Assembly (NCBI GenBank): GCA_937921035.1
Contig: CALEUL010000033.1
Location: forward strand, 24,692 to 88,691
Reading direction: 5' to 3'
DNA length: 64,000 bases
Source: an uncultured Porphyromonadaceae bacterium
GTDB taxonomy: Bacteria; Bacteroidota; Bacteroidia; Bacteroidales; Muribaculaceae
Shown here one piece after another: positions 27,602 to 35,460 of the stretch; the stretch's first letter is position 1, and the number at the start of each line of letters is the position of its first letter. Below the pieces are notes generated by a model. It worked only from the letters and a program-made list of their open reading frames with translations, did no database searches and had not been told where the DNA came from. The position numbers and the translations under genes were made by a program.

Positions 27602-29416
27602 TTATTCGGCGTAGTAGGCCCGGTTCCGCACTTTTTTTCTGATAAGGTCGTTATCGGAATCCAGCTTAAGCGCCCGTTTCCAGAAATCCACTGCCTTCTG
27701 CGGCAGGTGATTCCAGTAATATATGTCTCCGGCGTGGTCGAACACCTCCGCGGAAGGTTCGTTGTCCTCCTGGCCTTCGGGATTCACAGCGGGATTGATT
27801 TCCTGCGGAGTCTTTCCGTCCGGAGCGATTCCATATACAGCCAAAGCTTTATCTATCATCTCAAGGGCTTTCTCGTAGTTCTTTTTCTTGAACAGCACCC
27901 ACGCGTATGTGTCCAAAAAAGTTGCGCTCCACGGTTCGGCGGCGCTGGCAATGGAGGCATACAGCTCGGCGGCATCCAAATCTATGCCTTTCACGGCGTT
28001 GAAATAGGCCCAGTTGTTCATCGCCATATAGTTGTCCGGATTAAGGTCTACGGCCTTTTTATATTCCACTTGCGCCTCGTCGTTGCGGTTGAGGCGGCTG
28101 TAAACATCGCCGCGCGAAGCATAAAGCGACGACTCAAGATTCTTGTTGTCGATTCTGAGAGTATCTATGCCTTCCAACGCCTTCAGTGCGTCTTCGGGAC
28201 GGTTCTGAAGCATCAGTGCATTCGCCAACAGATATTGGAACCAACCGCCCTCGGGGTACATTTTCAGTGCCTGTCGCGCGGTGGATTCGGATCGGGCGGT
28301 ATCGTTAAGCTGGAAATACAGGATGGTGAGGTCGCGCCAGCGTTCAGGACTGGATGGGTCTAAATCCAGACTGTAGCTCAACTGTTCGGCGGCCTCCTCT
28401 TTCTGTCCGATAGCCGATTTGTATGCAGAATAATAGTCGTGCAGCCTTGCCTCGCCTGGATTAAGCTGCTGCAACACGGCAAACATCTGTCCGATGCGCG
28501 GCCATTGCAGCGTGTCGGTATACAGTTTGGAGACATACCCTGTGAGCAGGTTGAACTTCTGGTCGAATTCCAGTTCGGAGGATTCGAGGGCGTTGAACAC
28601 CTCCCGGTCGTAGGCAACACTGTCGCCGCGGTTGCGGAAGAATTCGGCGCGCGCAAGATACACATTACCGTCTTCGGGATCGAGTTCTGCCGCGCGGTTG
28701 TAGCTGGACAGGGCCGAGTCCGGCATATCCAGATGCTCGAAAACATTTCCCATCAGCAGCTGCGCGCTCACGTCCGCAGGGGCACCGCGCCTCAGTTTCT
28801 CCAGTTCGGAAACAATGGCTGAGGTATCGTTGCGCAGCAGCAGGGCCGAAATCTTCTGGTACGCGAGCTGCAGGTTCGTACCCATCACCTTCTCCAGCCG
28901 GTCGAGAATCTTCATTCCGCGGTCATAGGACGCCGAATCGTTAGTCATTCTGTATTTAGTGAACAGAGCCGTGGCAAGGTTGTAAGCAGGATCGGTGCGT
29001 TTGGGCTGCAGGCTGTCCAAAGTCTGCCACATATCGATGATATCGTCGATTCGGTTCATGTTTGAAGCCAGCATACCGAATGCTCCGACATACGCATCGT
29101 TGGTAGGGTCGGCATAAAACCGCGTCTTTAGCGCCTTGTAGGCGCTCTCGGCTGTTACGGAATCGAGCGGCATCTGCAGCTGCACCTCGGCTATTTTGGC
29201 AGCAATGAACGTATCTTCGGGCGCAAGTGCCGCGGCACGACGCAGAAGATAGTAATAGTCGTCGTAGCGGCCGTCATCGGCGGCATAAGCGGCTTCGAGA
29301 AAGATATAATCGGCCTTGCGGCGGGCGGCCTCATCGGGATTGGCGGCACAAAGCGACGCCACCGCAGCAACTGCGGCGATGAGCAGAGGAAGAAGATGTA
29401 GACGCGATTTTTTCAC
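27602..29416 (-). CDS. Exported tetratricopeptide repeat protein
   Basis: 604 residues with a signal peptide (about 1-25, ending LCAAN). Successive TPR-like helix pairs run through the protein; clear units include AQLLMGNVFEHLDMPDSAL and DVYSRLNRNDEAQVEYKKAV. It probably works as a periplasmic or outer-membrane scaffold, and the conserved link to DUF4292 and EnvC suggests the envelope. No enzyme motif is seen. Confidence 0.85.
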   Translation of the reverse strand: MKKSRLHLLPLLIAAVAAVASLCAANPDEAARRKADYIFLEAAYAADDGRYDDYYYLLRRAAALAPEDTFIAAKIAEVQLQMPLDSVTAESAYKALKTRFYADPTNDAYVGAFGMLASNMNRIDDIIDMWQTLDSLQPKRTDPAYNLATALFTKYRMTNDSASYDRGMKILDRLEKVMGTNLQLAYQKISALLLRNDTSAIVSELEKLRRGAPADVSAQLLMGNVFEHLDMPDSALSSYNRAAELDPEDGNVYLARAEFFRNRGDSVAYDREVFNALESSELEFDQKFNLLTGYVSKLYTDTLQWPRIGQMFAVLQQLNPGEARLHDYYSAYKSAIGQKEEAAEQLSYSLDLDPSSPERWRDLTILYFQLNDTARSESTARQALKMYPEGGWFQYLLANALMLQNRPEDALKALEGIDTLRIDNKNLESSLYASRGDVYSRLNRNDEAQVEYKKAVDLNPDNYMAMNNWAYFNAVKGIDLDAAELYASIASAAEPWSATFLDTYAWVLFKKKNYEKALEMIDKALAVYGIAPDGKTPQEINPAVNPEGQEDNEPSAEVFDHAGDIYYWNHLPQKAVDFWKRALKLDSDNDLIRKKVRNRAYYAE

Positions 29417-29431
29417 GGGGCAAAAAGTGTT

Positions 29432-29878
29432 TTACTTAGTTCCGGTGTGGCCGAAACCGCCCTCGCCCCTGATGGTGTCCGAAAGCTCGGCAACACACTC
29501 CCACTCGATGTGTGGAACCTCGGCGAGCACCATCTGACAGATTCTGTCGGCATGGTTGACGGTAAACGGTTTATCGGAAAGATTTATAAGTATAACACAC
29601 AACTCGCCCCGATAGTCGGCGTCGATAGTACCGGGAGTGTTTAAAAGTGTTATTCCGTCGCGAATTGCCAGACCGCTGCGCGGCCGCAACTGTATCTCGT
29701 AGCCTGCGGGAATAGCCACTCGCAACCCAGTGGGCACAAGGGCACGCTGCCCCGGCATTATCACCATAGGCTCCTTGAGCGACGCACGCACATCCATGCC
29801 TGCCGAGGCAGGAGTGGCGTAGGCGGGCAATTCGTTACCGGAAGTATTTACTATCTGAACTTTAACGTTATCGGCCAT
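29432..29878 (-). CDS. dut: dUTP diphosphatase
   Basis: 148 residues, the normal size of the trimeric enzyme. All five motifs are present: SAGMDV, RPRSGLA, NTPGTIDADYRGE, RICQMVL, and the C-terminal arm RGEGGFGHTG. It hydrolyses dUTP to dUMP, preventing uracil incorporation and feeding dTMP synthesis. Gaps of 3 and 15 bases to its neighbours place it in the metG operon. Confidence 0.97.
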   Translation of the reverse strand: MADNVKVQIVNTSGNELPAYATPASAGMDVRASLKEPMVIMPGQRALVPTGLRVAIPAGYEIQLRPRSGLAIRDGITLLNTPGTIDADYRGELCVILINLSDKPFTVNHADRICQMVLAEVPHIEWECVAELSDTIRGEGGFGHTGTK

Positions 29879-29881
29879 AAA

Positions 29882-30214
29882 TCAAAGATTGATGCGCCGG
29901 GTAACGGAACCTGCCTTGAGGATGTACACCCCGCGCTGGTTAAGGGTGAGGCGGACAGTGCCGGGCTTCAGTTGCCGCGATGTTATCAGCTGTCCGAGAA
30001 TGGAATAAATCTCCACCTTTACGGGATGCGCCACGCTGATGTACAGCACCCCGTCGCGTGTGGCAATTTCTATGGATTCGCGCTCGTCGGCATCGGGAGA
30101 GGTGTCGTCGAGACGTACAAGCTCCCACACCGGTGCTTTTGCGGCGCTTACAGGCGTTGCCGCAGGCATTGCGACAACGACGGCAAGGATTATCAGCAGG
30201 CGCAGTAGCTTCAT
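29882..30214 (-). CDS. Small secreted protein with T9SS-type C-terminal domain
   Basis: 110 residues from the ATG at 30214, five bases after ansA. The longer open frame would run into ansA and loses the signal peptide. Signal peptide about 1-25 (LLIILAVVVAMPAATPVSAA). The last ~70 residues match a type A sorting domain: VLYISVAHPVKVEIYSILGQ, then RGVYILKAGSVTRRINL. Almost nothing lies between signal and tail, which is unusual for a type IX cargo. It may be a remnant or a small surface protein. Confidence 0.75.
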   Translation of the reverse strand: MKLLRLLIILAVVVAMPAATPVSAAKAPVWELVRLDDTSPDADERESIEIATRDGVLYISVAHPVKVEIYSILGQLITSRQLKPGTVRLTLNQRGVYILKAGSVTRRINL

Positions 30215-30219
30215 TTCTA

Positions 30220-31263
30220 TCAGCGGGAATAGGGTACGGTCATTTCTCCGGCCAGAGGCAACGCTATGCGTCGGCGCACTTCCTTGGGTTCGAGACCCAT
30301 GCCGAAAAGGAACATCATTTTTGTAATGGCGGCTTCGAAAGTCATGTCCAGGCCCGGAACCACGCCGGATGCCGTCAGGATGTCGCTGGACACATATCGC
30401 CCGGGGTGTACACCACCGTTGACGCACTGGGTGATGTTTAGAATAACAACACCGCGCTCTACGGTCTCGCGGATAGCGTTAACAAACCACGGCCACGTGG
30501 GGGCGTTGCCAGTACCGTAGGTACGCAGCACAATGCCCTTTACGCCGGGCGTTGCCAGCTGGTAACGGAGCACGCTTTCGCTAAGGCCCGGATAGAGATC
30601 GATGGCTATCACATTGGGGTCCAGCTGATAATGCACTTTAAGACCATCCGGATGAAGGATTCTGTTGAGCGCGTCGCGGTCGAAATGTATGCCTAAGCCT
30701 ATTTTTGCAAGAGCGGGATAATTGTTGCTCTTGAAGGCGTTGAAATTATCGGCACTGCGTTTTGTGGCCCGGTTACCTCGCCACAGATAGTTCTCGAACA
30801 GGATAGCCACCTCACGTACCGTCGCAACGCCATCCGACGTCCGCGCCGCTGCAATCTGCAGGGCCGTGATAAGGTTTTCCTCGCCATCGGTACGCACCTC
30901 TCCTATAGGCAGCTGCGAGCCGGTTATGATCACAGGTTTGTTAAGATTCTGGAGCATGAACGACAGCGCGGAAGCTGTATAGGCCATCGTATCTGTGCCG
31001 TGGAGAACCACAAAACCATCGTACTTGTCGTAGTTGGCCGCTATCGCCTGTGCGAACAGCGTCCAGTGATGCAGGTCCATGTCCGACGAGTCGATAGGCT
31101 GAAACTGGATGTTGTCTATTTCATAATCCAGCATCTTGATTTTTGGCACATTATCGATAAGGTGCGTGAAATCGAAAGGTTTCAGCGCCTTTGTAACGGA
31201 GTCCTCTATCATGCCGATAGTACCGCCGGTATATATTATAAGGATTTTAGGCTTCATTGGCAT
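30220..31263 (-). CDS. ansA: Type I L-asparaginase
   Basis: 347 residues without a signal peptide, fitting the cytoplasmic type I enzyme. The first catalytic threonine is in IIYTGGTIGM and the second block in VVLHGTDTMAYTA, with the lysine further on. It hydrolyses asparagine to aspartate and ammonia. Two starts are close together (31263 and 31257). It lies three bases after metG. Confidence 0.92.
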   Translation of the reverse strand: MPMKPKILIIYTGGTIGMIEDSVTKALKPFDFTHLIDNVPKIKMLDYEIDNIQFQPIDSSDMDLHHWTLFAQAIAANYDKYDGFVVLHGTDTMAYTASALSFMLQNLNKPVIITGSQLPIGEVRTDGEENLITALQIAAARTSDGVATVREVAILFENYLWRGNRATKRSADNFNAFKSNNYPALAKIGLGIHFDRDALNRILHPDGLKVHYQLDPNVIAIDLYPGLSESVLRYQLATPGVKGIVLRTYGTGNAPTWPWFVNAIRETVERGVVILNITQCVNGGVHPGRYVSSDILTASGVVPGLDMTFEAAITKMMFLFGMGLEPKEVRRRIALPLAGEMTVPYSR

Positions 31264-31266
31264 ATC

Positions 31267-33312
31267 CTATTTTACCTGCGCGCCGTTAGTGGCCTCGCCG
31301 GCGGGGGTTATCACTTTAAGCGACCCATCGGCGTTAAGAGCCGAAAGAATCATGCCCTGCGACACCACACCGCGGATTTTGGCTGGTGCAAGATTGGCGA
31401 TGAAACATACCTGCTTGCCCACGAGTTCCTCGGGCTTGTAATGCTGAGCTATGCCGGAAACGATTGTCCGGGGAGTGCCTGTACCGTCGTCGATGCTGAA
31501 CTGCAACAGTTTGTCCGACTTACGGACACGCTCGCAGGTAAGCACGGCGCCTATGCGGATATCGAGTTTCTCGAAATCGGGCATCTGTATCTCCGCCTTT
31601 ATGGGTTCCGGAGTAAAGGCTTTTATCTGATTTTCCTTTTTAATGCGCTCCAACCTGTCGGTCTGCGCCTTGATGGCTTCGTCGTCGATTTTCTCGAACA
31701 GCAGTTCAGGGTTGCCGAGAACGGTGCCTGCAGGCACAACGTTGCGGTCTGCCAGCATATTCCACGACAGTTTGCCCAGCCCCAGAGTTTTTGCAAGTTT
31801 CGCGGCGGCAAAAGGCATGAAAGGCTCCATAGCGACGTCGATATATGCACATATCTGCGCGCATACATTCAACACGGTCTTAACACGCTCGGGATCGGTC
31901 TTGATAACCTTCCAGGGCTCGCAGTCCTGAAGGTACTTGTTTCCCACGCGGGCTATGCCCATAGCGTCTTTCAGCGCCTCGCGGAAATGGAATGTCTCTA
32001 TATTGTCGGTGAGCGACTTGCGCAGGGCGTCCAGCTCGGCAAATGCGTCGGTATCCACCTGCTGAAGTTCGCCTGCGGCAGGAATGACACCGTCGAAGTA
32101 TTTGTGCGTCAGCACTACAACACGGTTCACGAAGTTGCCGAGAATAGCGGCAAGCTCGTTGTTGTTGCGTGCCTGGAAATCACGCCAGGTAAAATCGTTG
32201 TCTTTTGTCTCGGGAGCGTTGGCCGTGAGGACGTAACGCAGCACGTCCTGCTTGCCGGGGAAATCCTGAAGATATTCGTGCAGCCACACAGCCCAGTTGC
32301 GCGACGTGCTTATCTTGTCGCCCTCAAGGTTGAGGAACTCGTTGGCGGGTACATTGTCGGGCAGCTGGAAGTTGTCGCCGTAAGCCATGAGCATGGCGGG
32401 GAACACAATACAGTGGAACACAATATTGTCCTTGCCAATGAAGTTGATTACACGTGTCTCGGGGTCTTTCCACCATGTTTCCCAGCTGTCGGGCAGCAGT
32501 TCCTTGGTGTTGGATATATATCCGATGGGGGCGTCGAACCACACGTACAGCACTTTACCTTCGGCACCTTCTACGGGTACGGGCACGCCCCACGACAGGT
32601 CGCGCGATACCGCACGGGGCTGCAGGCCCATGTCCAGCCACGACTTGCACTGGCCGTAAACGTTGCTCTTCCATTCCTTGTGTCCCTCGAGAATCCACTC
32701 GCGGAGTGCCGGTTCCCATTTGTCCAGCGGCAGATACCAATGGTGTGTGGGACGTAACTCCGGTGTAGCTCCAGAAATCGCGCTTTTTGGGTTTATAAGG
32801 TCGGTGGCGTTCAGCGATGTGCCGCATGCCTCGCACTGGTCGCCGTAGGCACGCGGATTGTGGCAGTGTGGGCACTCGCCGGTAACATATCTGTCGGCCA
32901 GGAACTGCTTGGCCTCGGGATCATAGAGCTGCTGTGAGGTCTTTTCTATGAACTCGCCCTTATCGTAGAGATGACGGAAGAACTCCGACGCTGTCTCGCT
33001 GTGAATATCCGATGTTGTGCGGGAATAGATATCGAATGATATGCCAAGTTCCTCAAAAGACTTTTTGATAATGGCATGGTAGCGGTCGACGATATCCTGG
33101 GGAGTAACGCCTTCTGCTTTGGCTTTCAAGGTGATAGGCACACCGTGTTCATCACTGCCGCCAATCATTACAACAGGACGTCCTGCCAGTCGCAAATATC
33201 GGGCATAAATATCTGCGGGGATATACACGCCGGCAAGATGGCCGATATGGACGGGTCCGTTAGTATAAGGGAGAGCTGTGGTGATGAGAGTTCGCTTAAA
33301 ATCTTTGCTCAT
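31267..33312 (-). CDS. metG: Methionyl-tRNA synthetase
   Basis: 681 residues. HIGH appears as PVHIGHLAG near residue 20, and KMSKS as GDKISTSRN. Zinc-type cysteines are in CPHC and CEAC. An EMAP/OB-fold tRNA-binding domain occupies the last ~110 residues (FEKLDIRIGAVLTCERV to LKVITPAG). It charges initiator and elongator tRNA-Met. It is the first gene of an eight-gene minus-strand operon, with a promoter at 33385-33392 and a leader of about 65 bases. Confidence 0.97.
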   Translation of the reverse strand: MSKDFKRTLITTALPYTNGPVHIGHLAGVYIPADIYARYLRLAGRPVVMIGGSDEHGVPITLKAKAEGVTPQDIVDRYHAIIKKSFEELGISFDIYSRTTSDIHSETASEFFRHLYDKGEFIEKTSQQLYDPEAKQFLADRYVTGECPHCHNPRAYGDQCEACGTSLNATDLINPKSAISGATPELRPTHHWYLPLDKWEPALREWILEGHKEWKSNVYGQCKSWLDMGLQPRAVSRDLSWGVPVPVEGAEGKVLYVWFDAPIGYISNTKELLPDSWETWWKDPETRVINFIGKDNIVFHCIVFPAMLMAYGDNFQLPDNVPANEFLNLEGDKISTSRNWAVWLHEYLQDFPGKQDVLRYVLTANAPETKDNDFTWRDFQARNNNELAAILGNFVNRVVVLTHKYFDGVIPAAGELQQVDTDAFAELDALRKSLTDNIETFHFREALKDAMGIARVGNKYLQDCEPWKVIKTDPERVKTVLNVCAQICAYIDVAMEPFMPFAAAKLAKTLGLGKLSWNMLADRNVVPAGTVLGNPELLFEKIDDEAIKAQTDRLERIKKENQIKAFTPEPIKAEIQMPDFEKLDIRIGAVLTCERVRKSDKLLQFSIDDGTGTPRTIVSGIAQHYKPEELVGKQVCFIANLAPAKIRGVVSQGMILSALNADGSLKVITPAGEATNGAQVK

Positions 33313-33384
33313 TATCGTACTGATTTTTGCGCTTTTATGAAAGCATGATAAACACTGATGCCTATGGCAATTCTAATCAAGTTG

Positions 33385-33392
33385 CAAATTTA
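33385..33392 (-). promoter_or_regulatory. -7 promoter element of the metG operon
   Basis: TAAATTTG on the minus strand followed by CA, 73 bases before the metG ATG. Confidence 0.7.
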
Positions 33393-33493
33393 ATATTTTC
33401 GGCCAAATAAACCAACAGCACAAGATTTTTTTCCTCAGTAAAACTGTTTCCTTTCAAATGGAAAGTTGCTCTCGAGCCTCCGCACCCCACTCA

Positions 33494-33752
33494 GAAAAAG
33501 AGAAAAGGCGCCTTCTCCCGAGGACGCCTTTCCTTGTTTTAAAGACTTAAAACAATTACATAACTAACATAAAACACATTTTTCCTTAATAAGCTTAACA
33601 AATTTATCAACGGATCTATGCGTCATTACAGGCCATGACAACTCATTGCCGGCTTGGGAAAGCGCACAGTAAATTTTTAGGGAAGATAATCAAGTACTAT
33701 TAGCCAGATAGTGGTATGTTTCACTAAAAAAAATTGTGTATCCTTCTTTTTC
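33494..33752 (-). ncRNA. Candidate non-coding RNA upstream of metG
   Basis: On the minus strand a TAACTTTG promoter element (33759-33766) predicts a transcript starting near 33752. It runs about 255 bases and ends at a clear terminator (33504-33531). No open frame longer than a few codons lies inside. Visible stems include TAGTG/CACTA, GTCAT/ATGAC and TTGTTTTAA/TTTAAAACAA just before the terminator. metG has its own promoter further down, so this is not simply its leader. I could not match it to a known RNA family; 6S RNA is one option to test. Confidence 0.5.
33504..33531 (-). terminator. Rho-independent terminator of the RNA candidate
   Basis: AAAGGCG (33504-33510) pairs with CGCCTTT (33525-33531), with two more G-C pairs inside past a bulge. 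On the minus strand the stem is followed by TTTTCTCTTTTTCT. Confidence 0.75.
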
Positions 33753-33758
33753 GCAACG

Positions 33759-33766
33759 CAAAGTTA
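33759..33766 (-). promoter_or_regulatory. -7 promoter element of the RNA candidate
   Basis: TAACTTTG followed by CG on the minus strand, identical to the core of the tRNA-Val promoter. The remaining bases up to 33919 are AT-rich, and no gene is seen in them. Confidence 0.65.
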
Positions 33767-33919
33767 CAAAAGATTTTCGGATTTGTTCATCTCGCACATG
33801 CCAAAATCTATTAAATATTGTAAAAATAGCCTCTAATTGTTAATTATCAGCATTTTAACAATATTAAAATTCAGCCACAAACAGCCGATAGCCCGATGCG
33901 GCAAAAATGCCCCGGTGCA

Positions 33920-35458
33920 TCAGATTCGCGAACTTATGCGCATTATGTCGCGTTCGAAGCTATCCCGGCTAATCGCGCGGTTGCGCAGACGGTTGCGATA
34001 AGAGTAGATTGTGTTGAGCGAGAAATTCAATACCTGGGCAATGCGGTTGTTGTCCTCTATGCCAAGCCGGACAAGCGCGAGAATACGGAGGTCGGAATTG
34101 AGCATCTCGTTCGATTTAAGGGTGATACGGCACTCGGGGCGGAAAAGCTCGTTCACATCCTCCACAAAGTTGGGATATATGTGCAGGAAGGCGTTGTCGA
34201 AAACTTCGTAGAACTCCTTGCTCTGTTCGTCAACGAATTTACCGGAACGTGTCATACGCAGAAGATCGTCGGCCTGCCCGGTGGCAATCTTGCGCATGAC
34301 AATCTTGTTGAACTGACTCAGTTTGTCCATATATATGGACGACAGGTTGAGAAACTGGCTTATATATATTTCCTTGGCATTATTGGCGTCGCGAAGACTG
34401 TTCTGAAGCCGCCCCATTTTCACCATCTCCTTGCGCAGGACCACCAGGGTGAGGAAAAGAACGCAAAGAAGCACCACAAGGCCGACCACGAGCCAGTAGA
34501 GCGAACGCCTGCTTTCGGCAAGGCGGCTGCTGTAGGCATGTTCGATAATGGGAAGACCGCGCGATGCCTCCACCATTCGCAGTGGCGCGCCGCAGGTTAC
34601 GGCCTTCTCCAGCGCCGCCGACAGATAGTTGTGGGCGCGCGCGATATGGCCATAGGAATACAGGGTGTTGCCAAGTTCCTGCAGCGAGGCTACCTCTCGT
34701 GTGGCGGATATGACATCGGATATAGCCGAAAGAGTGAGATAATATATTGCCGAGGTTTCGTCGCCGCGCATGCGACTGATGGTGGACAGATGGTGGGCTG
34801 CCCTCGCCCGCAAGTTACTCTCCACAGGCTCCTGCTCCATTACTTCGGCAAGAAGAAGGGCGGCACGGTCGTAGCTGCCGGTAAGATAAAAATATTCGCC
34901 ATAGTTGAACTTGTGTTCTATGGTGCCGGAGGGAAGCACCTCCAGCAGTTTACGCTGAATGGCAAGCGACTTTTCCATTTCCTCGGCGGCCATGTCGGGA
35001 TAGTCCTTGAAGAACGCGCCGATATACGAGTACATCTGACGCCCGCAGTCGTAATACGAGGCAAGATCAGCGGAGGCAATGCTGTCGGCGCTGATGCTGC
35101 TGTACGTATTCACGGCTTTGTCGAACAGTCCGGCCAAAGGCATAAGTGCCGCCAGACGCCATTTGTAAGGCGCGGAGCCCTCGGTGCCGGCGTTTTCTAT
35201 CGCACGCCACAGATACGTCATAGCCGAATCGTTGTCGTAGCCTTTGTAAGCCTCGGATATACGCATCAGCTGCCGTCCCTCGGGCTTCTCGGGCAATGCG
35301 GCACACAGGCTGTCTATGTACGCCTGACGCTTGTCAAGATAGGTCTGCTGCTTGCTCAGAATAAAATCGAGACGTTTCAGCGCAGCATCAACATCGTCCT
35401 GCGTTATGCCGAAGGCACACGTTGCGGCAAAAAGGAATATGGCGAAAATCTTACGCAT
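33920..35458 (-). CDS. DUF6377 membrane regulator (TPR, TM, C-terminal HTH), copy 2
   Basis: 512 residues in the same layout as the protein at 14811-16376. It has a signal peptide (LFAATCAFG), helical repeats in the periplasm, and one transmembrane helix at about 320-342 (LVVGLVVLLCVLFLTLVVL). A cytoplasmic C-terminal helix-turn-helix follows (LRILALVRLGIEDNN, FSLNTIYSYRNRLRNRA). The last ~60 residues are clearly similar between the two. It follows mutL by two bases on the minus strand, so it is probably co-transcribed with it. Targets unknown. Confidence 0.82.
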   Translation of the reverse strand: MRKIFAIFLFAATCAFGITQDDVDAALKRLDFILSKQQTYLDKRQAYIDSLCAALPEKPEGRQLMRISEAYKGYDNDSAMTYLWRAIENAGTEGSAPYKWRLAALMPLAGLFDKAVNTYSSISADSIASADLASYYDCGRQMYSYIGAFFKDYPDMAAEEMEKSLAIQRKLLEVLPSGTIEHKFNYGEYFYLTGSYDRAALLLAEVMEQEPVESNLRARAAHHLSTISRMRGDETSAIYYLTLSAISDVISATREVASLQELGNTLYSYGHIARAHNYLSAALEKAVTCGAPLRMVEASRGLPIIEHAYSSRLAESRRSLYWLVVGLVVLLCVLFLTLVVLRKEMVKMGRLQNSLRDANNAKEIYISQFLNLSSIYMDKLSQFNKIVMRKIATGQADDLLRMTRSGKFVDEQSKEFYEVFDNAFLHIYPNFVEDVNELFRPECRITLKSNEMLNSDLRILALVRLGIEDNNRIAQVLNFSLNTIYSYRNRLRNRAISRDSFERDIMRISSRI

Positions 35459-35460
35459 CG

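Noticed and set aside
31000..32757. Long plus-strand open frame antisense to metG
   Set aside because: It lies wholly opposite a clearly conserved gene, has no family features, and its composition is that of a reverse-strand shadow.
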